From Acetobacter nitrogenifigens DSM 23921 = NBRC 105050 (GTDB lineage Bacteria; Pseudomonadota; Alphaproteobacteria; Acetobacterales; Acetobacteraceae), in the NCBI RefSeq assembly GCF_000429165.1, contig NZ_KE386853.1, positions 137,694-201,693 on the forward strand: DNA of 64,000 nt, given 5' to 3'. Shown here one piece after another: positions 54,853-64,000 of this stretch. The translations under genes were made by a program, and so were the position numbers. Each line of letters begins with the position of its first letter. The stretch's first letter is position 1. The notes below the pieces were generated by a model. It saw only the letters and a list, made by a program, of their open reading frames with translations, did no database searches and was not told the origin of the DNA.

Positions 54853-56292
54853 ATGCTTATGCCCGTGCTGCGCCAATCCAGGATCATAGCGCTTACTGTC
54901 TCTAGCCTCCTGCTGATGGAGCAGATTGACGGAACGATTCTGGCGACGGCGCTGCCTTCCATCGCGCAGTCGCTGGGCGTCGATCCGGTGTCAGCTTCCG
55001 TCGCCCTGACGTCCTACATCGTCGGGCTGGCGATTTTTATCCCCGTCTCAGGCGCATTGGCTGACAGGCTGGGCAGCCGGACGGTTCTTCTCGCTGCCGT
55101 ATCGTTCTTCATCGTCTGTTCGATGATCTGCGGTCAGGCCGACAGCCTGCCAGTGCTCGCGGCCGGACGAATGGCGCAGGGCATAGGCGGGGCGCTGATG
55201 GTTCCGGTGGGGCGTCTGGTGCTGCTGCGAAGCGTGGCCAAGGCGGAGCTTCTGGGCACGATGATGTGGATGATGTTGCCAGCCACGTTGGGGCCGATGC
55301 TCGGGCCGGTCGCGGGCGGCTTCATCACGACGGCGTTGTCGTGGCGGTGGACGTTCTACATCAATGTGCCCGTGGGCCTGCTCGGTCTTTTTCTGACATG
55401 GCGCTATATTCCACAAATTCGTGAAAAGCGGAGCGCGCCGTTCGATGCGAAGGGCGCGGTGCTCGCCGGCGGAGGTCTGGCTTTGCTCTCCATGGGAGCG
55501 GAGATGATCAGCCATAACGCCCGGCCTTATTCCCTTTCGATGGCGCTGTTGGCTGCTGGTGCGGGTCTGTTCTTCGGGTATTTCCGGCATATGCGTGGCA
55601 TCGAAAATCCGGTGCTCGACTTCAGGCTTATGGATGTGCCGACCTTCAGGCAATCTGTGCTCGGCGGCGCGTTTTCCCGTATCGCCGTCGGTGCGCTTCC
55701 TTTCCTGCTGCCGTCTCTTCTGCAGTTGGGGTTCGGCCTCAACGCGGCGCAGAGCGGGCTTGTGACCTTCGCGGCGCCGATAGGAGCCCTTGGATCGCGC
55801 CTGTTTGCGACGCGGATGTTTCGACGTTTCGGCTTTAGAAATGTCATGATGGCGACGGGGTTTTCGGCTTTCGTAACTTTTGCGACCATCTCGGCCTTTC
55901 GTCCCGGCTGGCCGGTTGAGCTGTTGACAGTTGTTCTTGCGTTTTCCGGCGCCATTCAGGCCCTGCAGTTTTCCGCCTACAATTCTATTGCCTATGCCGA
56001 CCTTCCGGAAAACAGAATGAGTGCGGCTACGAGTTTCTACTCCACCTTTCAGCAGGTGATGCTTTCGGCCGGAATATGCTTCGCGGCGTTGGCGGTGACG
56101 GTGTCGCGTGCGATTTTCGGACATGCTCAGGTGACAGTCGCCGATTTCGACGCCGGTTTCCTTGTGACAGGGGTGATTTCGTTGTTGGCGGTTCCCATGG
56201 CGGCAATGCTGGCGCCGGATGCCGGGGTAAGCGTCAGCGGGCACGCGCGGTTTCAGAAGGTGGAGCAGGCGCCGGAGAAAAAGGTGGCGTAG
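54853..56292 (+). CDS. MFS exporter, EmrB/QacA (DHA2) family
   Basis: Integral membrane proton-driven exporter of about 479 residues with 13-14 hydrophobic segments. Seen: SLLLMEQIDGTILATALPSIAQSLG, the motif A region GALADRLGSRTVLL, RMAQGIGGALMVPVGRLVLLRS (motif C-like), and WRWTFYINVPVGLLGLFLTWRYIP, the DHA2 marker. The substrate is not visible. The open frame reaches back to GTG 54787, but the extra residues are polar; ATG 54853 begins at the first membrane helix. Stands alone, divergent from the CsbD-like gene. Confidence 0.9.
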   Translation: MLMPVLRQSRIIALTVSSLLLMEQIDGTILATALPSIAQSLGVDPVSASVALTSYIVGLAIFIPVSGALADRLGSRTVLLAAVSFFIVCSMICGQADSLPVLAAGRMAQGIGGALMVPVGRLVLLRSVAKAELLGTMMWMMLPATLGPMLGPVAGGFITTALSWRWTFYINVPVGLLGLFLTWRYIPQIREKRSAPFDAKGAVLAGGGLALLSMGAEMISHNARPYSLSMALLAAGAGLFFGYFRHMRGIENPVLDFRLMDVPTFRQSVLGGAFSRIAVGALPFLLPSLLQLGFGLNAAQSGLVTFAAPIGALGSRLFATRMFRRFGFRNVMMATGFSAFVTFATISAFRPGWPVELLTVVLAFSGAIQALQFSAYNSIAYADLPENRMSAATSFYSTFQQVMLSAGICFAALAVTVSRAIFGHAQVTVADFDAGFLVTGVISLLAVPMAAMLAPDAGVSVSGHARFQKVEQAPEKKVA

Positions 56293-56698
56293 CCTGGAGA
56301 AACCTGGCTTGTCCGGTGTCCGTGGCAGGGGGCAGGGCGGGCTACACGGTATGCGTCGGCGAAATCTGCGGAGTGGGCGTGACTTCAAAAGCGCCGGTGT
56401 CGATTTTCTTAAAAACTCGCTGGATATCCTGATGTGGATTTGATCACCGTCCGGGTTACAGGCTGAACGTTTTCGGAAAAGTAGCGCCTACTCGCGACGG
56501 CCGTTCGTTGAGAGCCGGTCGCGGAGTGCGGAAGTCTGGTTTGCTTGCCGTCTTCCGCACGATCGTCGTGGTGCGTTCTGGCTTGAAATTGCCCCGTCCG
56601 GACGTCTGAAAGCATGCGCCGCGTGGCGTCTGAGGTAACCTGTGCTCTCTTTCCAGCCAACGGAGCTCTGGTTACGTCTGGATCGGAGGGGTAGGTGG
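56293..56698. other. Gap after the MFS gene; no supported feature
   Basis: 406 bp between the convergent MFS and VWA/GATase-like genes. A weak inverted repeat (AGCCTGG / CCTGGCT, about 56291-56309, with T-T mismatch) is directly after the MFS stop. A 103-codon minus frame (56409-56720) overlaps the next gene and is not accepted. Confidence 0.4.
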
Positions 56699-58876
56699 TT
56701 AGCCTCGTCCTTCCCGCCACCAGCCGAAGCCAAGGGCCGCCAGCGCCAAAACCAGCGCCAATGCGCCGGGGAATATGGGCGTGGACGTTGCGCCTGTCGC
56801 CACGCTCGCGCGGCGAAGGGGGAAGTCCATACTGGTTTGTGCGCTAGCGCTGCTTGAGGCGCCGCCGCCACTGACATGCAGGGCCGGAACCGCCAGATGG
56901 CTAGGGTCGTCGCCCAGCCACGCCACCCGGCCGCCAGTGCGTTGCGCCATTGGCCCCATATGCGCGGCGGTCAGGCGCAGGTCTGCGAATTCGGCCGGGT
57001 CGGCCTGACGAGGGGCGGCGTAGGCGCGCCGCTCTCCATCGTCCGCTTGCCACACGCCGGGCTGGGATGCAGGAATCCGGGCCGTGAAGACACCAGGTCC
57101 CGCCGAGCGGAGCGTGGCCGCGCTGCTTGTTCCGTCGGGGGCCGTGATCGTCACGCCGGCGGGCGGATTGGCGGCCTCAGTGTGGCGTGTGACCGTAAGA
57201 GCGCCATCGGCGATGCGCGCCTCAAGCCGTTCTTCCTCAAGATCAGGTTCTTTCATCAGCCAGTGGGAGATGCGCCGAAGCAGCTCGGCCTGCGGACCGC
57301 CGCCATATTCGCCGCGCGACCACAGCCAGATCTGATCGGAAAGCAGCAGGGCAACCCGCCCCCTGTCCACGTGATCGAGAATGAGCAGAGGCGCGCCGTC
57401 GGGGCCGCTCATCAACGCTTCGCCGTGCGAGGAATCCGGTTTCAGGGCGCGATACCATGGTCCCCATTGCCCCGAGAGGTCCCCGGCCGGTGTTGGGGAC
57501 GCCGTTGCGCTCTGCGGCGGGGCTCCCGGAAGCTCCGCCGTCACGGGATGACGTCGACCGTCTTCGGTCAGTTGCGGCCTGAATCGTTGCACGGTCACGC
57601 CCGAGGGCGTCTCGCCGGGCGCGCTGAGAGGAACATGGGCGGGCAGGATATCGCCGACGGCCGTGTCCTGTAGCGAGCCGGGCCCCACGAACTCCGGACC
57701 GGCGGTCAGAAGCAGGCCGCCGCCGTTACGTACGTAACGCGCGATGTTGCGCAGGTAGACCGGCGGCAGGATGGCGCGATTTTCGAACCCGTCGAGAATG
57801 ATCAGATCGAACTGTTCGATCTTGTCCTGAAACAGCTCCTGTACCGGAAACGCGATCAGCGCGAGATCGGACAAAGGCGTGCCGTCGTCCTTGTCGGGCG
57901 GGCGCAGGATGGTGAAGTGAACCAGATCGACCGACGGATCTGCTTTGAGCAGGCGGCGCCAGACCCGCTCGCCCTGATTGGGCGTGCCGGAGACCAGGAG
58001 CACTTTCAGGCGATCGCGCACGCCGTTGATTCGCACCACGTCCTGATTGTTGAGTGTCGAGACCTCGCCAGGTAGTTCGGAGACGGACAGGGCGACCAGC
58101 GTTTCGCCGGGGTGGGTGACGGGGAGCTGGATGTCCTGTGGCTTTCCGACGGTGACCGGCGCTTCCAGCTTGTCGGCGCCGTCTTCGCGCACTGTGACGA
58201 TCGCCTGAGCGCCGGCGCGCGCGCCGGGACCGGCGTCGTCCACCTGCACTCGCAGCGTGGCCGGCTGCCCTACAATCGCATACGGCGGCGCCTGCAGAAC
58301 GCGCAGCCGTCGATCCGTCTCCTCACCCCGTCCGGTCATCAGGACATGCAGGGGCAGGGTGGCGATTTTGCCTGCAGAGTCACGCGGTGAGAGACGCTCC
58401 GGAATTCTCTCCGGCGTGTCGAGTGTCTGCCCATCGGTAATTACGACTGCGCCTGCGAACTGCTCAGGGGGTATGTCCGCCGCCGCCTGAGCCAGCGCGT
58501 CGAACAGATGGGTGCCGTTCGCGCGTTCATCCCGAACAGTGACCGTGCGAAGGGTGAGGCCCTGCGGGACATTTGCGCCCAGCGCCTGTGCGGCGGCGCG
58601 CGCAATGGCCGCGCGATCGCGGATCGCCATCGAGCCGGTCTGGTCGACAAGAACCAACGCAGTTTGCGGAAGGTCGCGGTGTGTTTCATGCAACGCACGG
58701 GGGCCACTCAACCACAGCAACCCGATTGCGGCGACCAGAGCCCGCAGGAACGCGCCCCGCATTCCGGACGCGAGGCCGCTCAGCAGAACGAGCGCCGCCG
58801 CGATCGCCAGTGCGATCAACGCCCATACGGGGATCAGGGGCGCGAAGCCGATGGTTGTGGAGAGCGCGCTGGTCAT
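56699..58876 (-). CDS. Membrane protein with VWA-like and glutamine-amidotransferase-like parts
   Basis: 725 residues. Two N-terminal hydrophobic segments (PVWALIALAIAAALVLLSGLA, AFLRALVAAIGLLWLSG), then LPQTALVLVDQTGSMAIRDRAA, where DQTGS looks like a VWA metal-site motif, followed by a beta-rich region. The middle has a class I glutamine-amidotransferase-like fold (LKVLLVSGTPNQGERVWRRLL, FDLIILDGFENRAIL, YVRNGGGLLLTAGPEFVG) without a clear catalytic cysteine. One membrane helix closes it (PGALALVLALAALGFGWW). Last gene of the MoxR operon, 24 bp after the DUF4159 gene. Role unknown. Confidence 0.75.
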   Translation of the reverse strand: MTSALSTTIGFAPLIPVWALIALAIAAALVLLSGLASGMRGAFLRALVAAIGLLWLSGPRALHETHRDLPQTALVLVDQTGSMAIRDRAAIARAAAQALGANVPQGLTLRTVTVRDERANGTHLFDALAQAAADIPPEQFAGAVVITDGQTLDTPERIPERLSPRDSAGKIATLPLHVLMTGRGEETDRRLRVLQAPPYAIVGQPATLRVQVDDAGPGARAGAQAIVTVREDGADKLEAPVTVGKPQDIQLPVTHPGETLVALSVSELPGEVSTLNNQDVVRINGVRDRLKVLLVSGTPNQGERVWRRLLKADPSVDLVHFTILRPPDKDDGTPLSDLALIAFPVQELFQDKIEQFDLIILDGFENRAILPPVYLRNIARYVRNGGGLLLTAGPEFVGPGSLQDTAVGDILPAHVPLSAPGETPSGVTVQRFRPQLTEDGRRHPVTAELPGAPPQSATASPTPAGDLSGQWGPWYRALKPDSSHGEALMSGPDGAPLLILDHVDRGRVALLLSDQIWLWSRGEYGGGPQAELLRRISHWLMKEPDLEEERLEARIADGALTVTRHTEAANPPAGVTITAPDGTSSAATLRSAGPGVFTARIPASQPGVWQADDGERRAYAAPRQADPAEFADLRLTAAHMGPMAQRTGGRVAWLGDDPSHLAVPALHVSGGGASSSASAQTSMDFPLRRASVATGATSTPIFPGALALVLALAALGFGWWREGRG

Positions 58877-58900
58877 GGGGCGATTCCGGTCATGGCGTGC

Positions 58901-61900
58901 TCACTGCCCCAGGCGCTTGAGGATAGCCGGCACATGGACTTGATCCGCCTTGTAGTTTCCAGTCAGCGCATAAATGACGGCGTTGACGCCGAAGCGGTAA
59001 GCCGTGCGACGTTGCTCGTCACCGCCAGGTATCGCGGCGAAAGGCGCGTTTCCATCGGCGTCCAGCGCCCATACATGCGCCCAGTCAGCCGCGCCGATGA
59101 TGACGGGGCTGACGTCGTCATTCTCGGCCTCTCCCTCACGCGCGACCCAGACAGGCTGACCCGCGTATCTGCCGGGGAAGTCATGCAGCAGGTAGAACGT
59201 GTGCGCCAGCACGTGATGATCGTCCAGCTTCGTGAGCGGTGGAATTGGCAGACCGGCGGTGACGCGCCGTAACGCCGCCGCAGCCCCCGGCGCCTCTCCC
59301 GCAAAAGACGCCTCGTCATCGCCCGACGCGCTCTGTCGGGGGGCGGACGCCGGATCGACGCCTTGTGTGTCGATCACGATAATGCCGCCATGCGCCATGA
59401 AGGAGGTCAGGGCGGCAGTCATTGCGGGCGTCGTTTGGGCGTTGGCTGTAACCGGCCAGTAGAGCAGAGGATAATAGGACAGGTCGTCGGTTCCGGGGCG
59501 AACTCCGTCCGGGTGGCCGAGGACGGCGGAGGTGCGGGCGTTGACATAGGTCGAGAGTCCCTGAAGCCCTTCCTGCGACACCGTATCCACCTCGCTGTCC
59601 CCGGTCAGGACGTAGGCGAGGCGGGTTTCAAGGGCGGCCTGCGGAACTGGGACGTTCGCTACGCCCGGCGCCGTGGCGGGAACTGAGGAAATCGGCCTGG
59701 GGGATGTGGGGTTCGTGACTGGCGAGTCCGAAGACAAGGGAGCCGAAGATGGCGGCTCTGGCGATTGGGCGAAGGAGGCAGATTCGCCGGTGACGGAAAG
59801 AGCGCCCAGTCCGCCAACGATAAGAATCGAACAGCGAAGGACCTGACTTCCTGACGAACGTCGCCCTCGCGTGAGAGCGCGCACTCTCAGCAGGGCGCCG
59901 CCGCGCAGGGCGAGAGTCCACACTGCGTCGACACATAACAGCGCCAGGGCCAGTGCGATCAGCGTGGGGCCGTATGCGTGATCGGGTCTGTGTCCTGTGG
60001 GGTCAGTGAGCGCACCTGTCGGCGTCAGTGGATCGAGGCGACGTATTGTGTCGCCGACGTTCAGCGCACGACGGTCGGCGCGCGCGCCATATAGACCCGG
60101 CGGATGTTCCGGCGAGACCGTCTCTGTGCCGAAACGATTGGCCGCCAGCCCGCGCGCGAAGGGCGGCGGCGGCCCGAGCGCGCCGTCGCCGTCGAGGGTG
60201 AGAACCGGCGACAACATGGCGTCGTCTGAAGGAGCGTCCACGCCGTTAGCGTGTTCGATCAAACGTTCAAGCATGGAGACGAACAGGCCGGATAACGGAA
60301 GATTGGACCAGTCGGCGGTCGCTGTGACGTGAAACAGGATCACGTCGCCCTTGCCAAGCGCCGCGTGTGTGACAAGCGGCGTTCCGTCAGCGAGCCGCGC
60401 CCAGCTGTGATCGCCAAGGTCTGACGCAGGGCGCGCCAGCACCTGTCGTGAAACCGAGACGTCAGTCGAGACAGGAAGGCCGTGAAAGGGCGACGTGCTG
60501 GCGAACGGCGCAAGCGGCTGCGGCTTGCCCCACGACATCGCGCCGCCAAGTTGCCGCGCGTTCGCCATCAGGGGAACGGGGAGCAGCGACTCCGAGATGG
60601 TCTCAGCGGGCGCATTGGGCGGCTCTTCGGCGCTGTCCGCAGCTGGAGTGTCGTCTCCGCCGCCGGTCAGGGTTCGACCCGCGAAGCGAATCAGGACGCC
60701 GCCGCCGCGTACCCAGTCGGCCACGCGCTTGCGGGTGGCTGAGTCCGCCAGCGCTCCGTCCGGTGCGATCATCACTGAGAGAGGTTGCGACAGCAGGGAG
60801 GAGACGCTTCCTTCCCTGATGTCCGCGTTTGGGGCCAGGGCGCGTCGCAGGTAGAACAGGGGACCAACCAGCGGCGTGTCGCTGACGCCGACGGAGATGA
60901 TTCCGACCGGGCGCACGCGGTCGCCTTCGTCCAGCAGCAACGCCGCAGCGGCTGAGGGGACGCCGTCGACAGTCACCATGTCGATCCGGTTGCGCATCGC
61001 GGCGGGCAGGGCGAGGGGAACTGGAACTTCGCGTGCGAAAGCGGGCGCGGTGACTTCGCTCAGGCCTATGGTGCCTCCGTCCTGCGCGTGCGCGCGAATG
61101 CGCAGCAATCGGGGAGCGTTGTCCGGAACAATGACCACAGTTGCTACGACGTTCGCTTCGCCGGATGGATTGGTTTCGCCGGTCTTGTTAGCAGGGACGC
61201 TTTCCGGAGCGGGCTGATTTTCAGAGGAAACGCCGCCGCGTCGTGGGACCAGCACGACGGGAGAACCATCCTTGATCCGTATCTCCTGCACTGACGCGAG
61301 GTTGCGCAACGCTTCGGCAAACGCCTGATCCGCGTGAGCGGCGCTCTCTTTCGCGCCTTTGCTGTCCGCCTGGGCGGGAGGGACGACCACCGGCGTGGCC
61401 ACCCCGTCGCTGATATAAACGATCCCACCGACCGATATGCCTGCGTCACGCAGATTGCGCAGGGCCAGCGCGGCGGCTGCGCGGTCGATCGGCCATGGCG
61501 CGGGTCGGGCGGCTTCCAGCAATGCGGCCGCGCGCGCGGCGCTTGCAGGGGAAAGGGAGGCGGGCTGTGCGCCAACTTTTGAGGCGCCGGACGCAGAGTG
61601 CGCCGCCGCCAGAATGTCGCGGTCCGCAGTGCGCAGCAGAATTACGGGACGCCCGCCGTGCGCGGCGGCGCTTAGAACCATACGGGCCGCAGTGACGCGT
61701 TCGGGCCAGCTGGAGGCGGACATCACTCCGTCGTCGATAGCGAGCAGCAGCGCGCCGGAGCCAGGCAGCGGCATCGGATTTCCGGGCCGCACGGGGTCCG
61801 CGAACCCGAGGATCAGAAGCGTCGCAGCGGCGATGCGAAGAGCGAGCAGCCACACGGGCGGCGTCGCTGCGTCGTTTCGCTCCTGCCGGAGGCGCAGCAG

Positions 61901-62017
61901 CAGCCTGACGGGCGGGAAGACAATGCGCCGAGGCGCCGGAGGGCGGGCGCGAAGCAGCCACCATATGGCGGGCAGCAACGCGAGCGCGGCCAGCAGGGCG
62001 GGCGCCGTGAACACCAT
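58901..62017 (-). CDS. DUF4159 domain protein with BatA-like N-terminus
   Basis: 1038 residues. The N-terminus (FTAPALLAALALLPAIWWLLRARPPAPRRIVFPPVRLL) is a BatA-type membrane start, with a second helix (LLALRIAAATLLILGFADP). A VWA-like region (GALLLAIDDGVMSASSWPERV) and a GATase-like region (VADWVRGGGVLIRFAG) follow, then another helix near residue 700. The last 220 residues are DUF4159: LETRLAYVLTGDSEVDTVSQEGLQGLSTYV, LSYYPLLYWPVTAN, HGGIIVIDTQG and AYRFGVNAVIYALTGNYKADQVH. Function is not known. One base pair separates it from the DUF58 gene. Confidence 0.82.
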   Translation of the reverse strand: MVFTAPALLAALALLPAIWWLLRARPPAPRRIVFPPVRLLLRLRQERNDAATPPVWLLALRIAAATLLILGFADPVRPGNPMPLPGSGALLLAIDDGVMSASSWPERVTAARMVLSAAAHGGRPVILLRTADRDILAAAHSASGASKVGAQPASLSPASAARAAALLEAARPAPWPIDRAAAALALRNLRDAGISVGGIVYISDGVATPVVVPPAQADSKGAKESAAHADQAFAEALRNLASVQEIRIKDGSPVVLVPRRGGVSSENQPAPESVPANKTGETNPSGEANVVATVVIVPDNAPRLLRIRAHAQDGGTIGLSEVTAPAFAREVPVPLALPAAMRNRIDMVTVDGVPSAAAALLLDEGDRVRPVGIISVGVSDTPLVGPLFYLRRALAPNADIREGSVSSLLSQPLSVMIAPDGALADSATRKRVADWVRGGGVLIRFAGRTLTGGGDDTPAADSAEEPPNAPAETISESLLPVPLMANARQLGGAMSWGKPQPLAPFASTSPFHGLPVSTDVSVSRQVLARPASDLGDHSWARLADGTPLVTHAALGKGDVILFHVTATADWSNLPLSGLFVSMLERLIEHANGVDAPSDDAMLSPVLTLDGDGALGPPPPFARGLAANRFGTETVSPEHPPGLYGARADRRALNVGDTIRRLDPLTPTGALTDPTGHRPDHAYGPTLIALALALLCVDAVWTLALRGGALLRVRALTRGRRSSGSQVLRCSILIVGGLGALSVTGESASFAQSPEPPSSAPLSSDSPVTNPTSPRPISSVPATAPGVANVPVPQAALETRLAYVLTGDSEVDTVSQEGLQGLSTYVNARTSAVLGHPDGVRPGTDDLSYYPLLYWPVTANAQTTPAMTAALTSFMAHGGIIVIDTQGVDPASAPRQSASGDDEASFAGEAPGAAAALRRVTAGLPIPPLTKLDDHHVLAHTFYLLHDFPGRYAGQPVWVAREGEAENDDVSPVIIGAADWAHVWALDADGNAPFAAIPGGDEQRRTAYRFGVNAVIYALTGNYKADQVHVPAILKRLGQ

Positions 62018-62018
62018 C

Positions 62019-63062
62019 TCAGGCGCCTCTGCGCATCGAATCGCCGCGCAAGGCGATGGCTTCGCTCAGGGCGAGAAGGGCCGGAGCTGGCGCCTGATCC
62101 GTGACGTGGGAGAGCAGGGTGTGACCTGTGGCTGTGGCCAGAGTGCGAAGTTCCTCTCGCCATTCCGCAAAAACGGCGCGGTAGTCGCGTTGCAGCGTTT
62201 CGACGTGCGGCAGTATGAGATCCGGCTCCGCCTCCGCCCCAGAAAATCGAACGCGGCCGCTATAGGGAAACGTGGTTTCGGCGGGATCGACGATATGGAG
62301 CAGAAAAGATCGCACTGGCGTGGCGGCGAGATTGCGCAGCAGTGATCCGATTTCATCCTCGAGGCACAGGAAATCGCTGGCGATGACGAGGCGTGCGTGT
62401 TGCGGCAGCGCCGCCGCCAGAGGCAGGGTGGCGCTGCCCGGAGTCTCGTTCTGGGCAGCCTGCTCCGCCATGAGCGCCTGCGCCAGCTTTGTGGCGATTC
62501 GCGACGCGCCGGCCGGAAGCGGCGCAACGCCGCGCGGGGTCAGCAGGCGCACACGCTCCCCGCCATTGTGGAGCAATGTCGCAAGTGCGAGCAGCATCAG
62601 GATCGCGCGGTCGCGTTTAAGTGGCGGCGTGTCGCCGTTCTGCGACGACGACCAGAGCATCGATGGGGACAGGTCGCACCAGAGATAGACGGTTTGCGCG
62701 ATCTCGGCTTCGGTTTCACGCACGTAAGCGCGGTGGCTGCGCGCCGACTGACGCCAGTCGATGCGTGTGACAGGCTCTCCGGGCAGGGAAGGCCTGTATT
62801 GCCAGAAAGTCTCGCCCATGCCGGCGCGTCGCCGCCCATGCTGCCCGAGGGAGACGGTGTTCGCGATCTTCTCGGCCTCTGCGACCAGGGCGGGGAGACG
62901 CGCGGCGAGGGCCGCCGCTTCCGCCGCCATGGACAGGACAGGCGCGGCGGGGCGGCGTTCGGGCGCCCCGCCGCCGCTCCCGGTGACGCGGGGTCGGAAG
63001 AACGACCCAAGGCTGGAGAGAAAACCCTCCCGAGCAGCCTCGATCTTCGTATTCGCAGGCAA
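62019..63062 (-). CDS. DUF58 domain protein
   Basis: 347 residues. The DUF58 signature is seen as GQHGRRRAGMGETFWQYRPSLPGEPVTRIDWRQSARSHRAYVRETEAE, followed by a VWA-like fold (VYLWCDLSPSMLWSS, with Asp-x-Ser-x-Ser-like motif DLSPSM) and HARLVIASDFLCLEDEIGSLL. DUF58 proteins occur with MoxR ATPases, which may act as chaperones for metal insertion or complex assembly. Two base pairs separate it from moxR. No membrane helix. Confidence 0.88.
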   Translation of the reverse strand: MPANTKIEAAREGFLSSLGSFFRPRVTGSGGGAPERRPAAPVLSMAAEAAALAARLPALVAEAEKIANTVSLGQHGRRRAGMGETFWQYRPSLPGEPVTRIDWRQSARSHRAYVRETEAEIAQTVYLWCDLSPSMLWSSSQNGDTPPLKRDRAILMLLALATLLHNGGERVRLLTPRGVAPLPAGASRIATKLAQALMAEQAAQNETPGSATLPLAAALPQHARLVIASDFLCLEDEIGSLLRNLAATPVRSFLLHIVDPAETTFPYSGRVRFSGAEAEPDLILPHVETLQRDYRAVFAEWREELRTLATATGHTLLSHVTDQAPAPALLALSEAIALRGDSMRRGA

Positions 63063-63064
63063 AG

Positions 63065-64000
63065 TCAGCCCAGACGGCGGACGAGATCGTCGATCACGTC
63101 TTCGATGCGGGTCGCGTTGGCGCGGGCGGAAAAGCTCAGAGCCATGCGATGGGCCAGCACGGGTTTGGCCAGAGCCGCGACGTCATCAAGATTGGGCGAA
63201 AGGCGCCCGTCCAGCAGTGCGCGTGCGCGGGTAGCAAGCATCAGCGTCTGGGCGGCGCGCGGTCCGGGGCCCCATGCGATGGCGTCGCGCACTGCGGCGA
63301 CGTCAGAGGTTTCGGGTCGCGCGGAACGGACCAGATTGAGGATTGCGTCCACGATTCGGTCGCCGATCGGCAGGCTGCGCACCGTCTCCTGCGCGGCGAT
63401 GAGGTCGGTCGTGGAGAGCGCGGGACGCGCCTGCTGCTGCTGAAGGCCGGTAGTCGCGAGGAGCATCGCCCGTTCGTCCGCGGCGTCCGGGAAGCCGAGC
63501 TGGATCTGCAGCATGAAGCGGTCGAGCTGCGCTTCCGGCAGCGGATAGGTTCCTTCCTGATCGATCGGGTTCTGGGTGGCGAGGACATGGAAGGGCTTGG
63601 GCAACGGATAATCAGTGCCGGCGATCGACACCCGGTGTTCCTGCATCGCCTGCAGCAACGCCGATTGCGTGCGCGGGCTGGCGCGGTTGATTTCGTCGGC
63701 CATCAGCAACTGGGAAAAAACCGGGCCGGGAACGAAGCGGAAGCTGCGATGTCCGGCGGCGTCCTCGTCGAGGATTTCGCTCCCTGTGATGTCGGACGGC
63801 ATCAGATCAGGGGTGAACTGCACGCGGCGCGCGTCCAGCCCCAGCACGACGCCCAGAGTCGTCACCAGCAGCGTCTTGCCGAGTCCCGGCGCCCCGACCA
63901 GCAGCGCATGGCCGCCAGCGAGAATGCTGATCATGGCCTGCTCGATTACGGCGCCCTGGCCGAACACGACGCGGCTGATTTCACCGCGCGCAGCCTGCAA
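63065..64000 (-). CDS. MoxR family AAA+ ATPase (5' end outside window)
   Basis: Partial; 311 residues are inside the window and the N-terminus continues beyond the right edge. Walker A GAPGLGKTLLVTTLG, Walker B LLMADEINRASPRTQSALLQAMQE, the sensor region HVLATQNPIDQEGTYPLPEAQLDRFMLQIQLG, and the C-terminal lid with GPGPRAAQTLMLATRARALLDGR are all clear. MoxR ATPases work with VWA proteins on the assembly or activation of other proteins. First known gene of the operon moxR-DUF58-DUF4159-VWA/GATase. Confidence 0.93.
   Translation of the reverse strand: MQAARGEISRVVFGQGAVIEQAMISILAGGHALLVGAPGLGKTLLVTTLGVVLGLDARRVQFTPDLMPSDITGSEILDEDAAGHRSFRFVPGPVFSQLLMADEINRASPRTQSALLQAMQEHRVSIAGTDYPLPKPFHVLATQNPIDQEGTYPLPEAQLDRFMLQIQLGFPDAADERAMLLATTGLQQQQARPALSTTDLIAAQETVRSLPIGDRIVDAILNLVRSARPETSDVAAVRDAIAWGPGPRAAQTLMLATRARALLDGRLSPNLDDVAALAKPVLAHRMALSFSARANATRIEDVIDDLVRRLG

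Noticed and set aside
56409..56720. 103-codon minus-strand frame between the MFS and VWA/GATase-like genes
   Set aside because: It overlaps the end of the VWA/GATase-like gene, has no recognisable features and is likely a chance frame.

Overview
The window looks like chromosomal DNA of an alphaproteobacterium, most likely an acetic acid bacterium (Acetobacteraceae). The reasons are the GC-rich, densely packed genes, the pairing of rnhB with a CcrM-type GANTC methylase, a TrcR/DUF1013 regulator, FlaF/FlbT control of flagellin, a CarA with an N-terminal helix-turn-helix extension, and a NodT-type outer-membrane factor behind a two-pump MdtABC-like RND system. This placement is inference from gene content; no 16S gene is present. 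I see no tRNA, rRNA, CRISPR array, intact insertion sequence or prophage.

Layout. 0-8 kb: the 5' end of an EnvC-like murein hydrolase activator, gpmI, msrB-upp, a small flagellin cluster (flbT-flagellin-flaF), a dodecin, ilvA and greA. 8-14 kb: carB, an AAA-type ATPase gene and carA as one tightly spaced unit, with a nested inverted repeat in the carA leader. 14-24 kb: yqeY, dnaG, rpoD, a GNAT acetyltransferase, a DUF2142 membrane protein, rpsF-rpsR-rplI and a CPA1-type cation/proton antiporter. 24-35 kb: cyclopropane fatty acid synthase, YfdX, purK-purE with a YdcH-like protein, a second YdcH-like gene, trcR, nrdAB behind a promoter with two NrdR boxes, and a Gfo/Idh/MocA oxidoreductase. 35-41 kb: a PA0069-type radical SAM protein, secD-secF, a small lipoprotein, mscL and rpmE. 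41-52 kb: the RND efflux operon mdtA-mdtB-mdtC-nodT and a secreted ankyrin-like protein. 52-64 kb: rnhB-ccrM behind a dense GANTC cluster, a CsbD-like protein, an MFS exporter, and an operon of MoxR ATPase, DUF58, DUF4159 and VWA/GATase-like membrane proteins whose first gene runs off the right edge.

Most of this is housekeeping: replication start (primase), primary sigma factor, nucleotide synthesis, ribosomal proteins, protein export and envelope work. The less ordinary parts are (i) the carA-ATPase-carB unit, with a DNA-binding-like domain on CarA and a strong inverted repeat in its leader; (ii) nine GANTC sites in about 200 bp in front of rnhB-ccrM, consistent with methylation feedback on the methylase; (iii) a terminator-like hairpin between promoter and start codon of rpmE; (iv) a start-poor open frame at 24.2-24.5 kb broken by one in-frame TGA; and (v) a Ser/Thr-rich insertion inside one RND pump. 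None is proven to be a new system; the carA unit and the GANTC cluster are the best leads.
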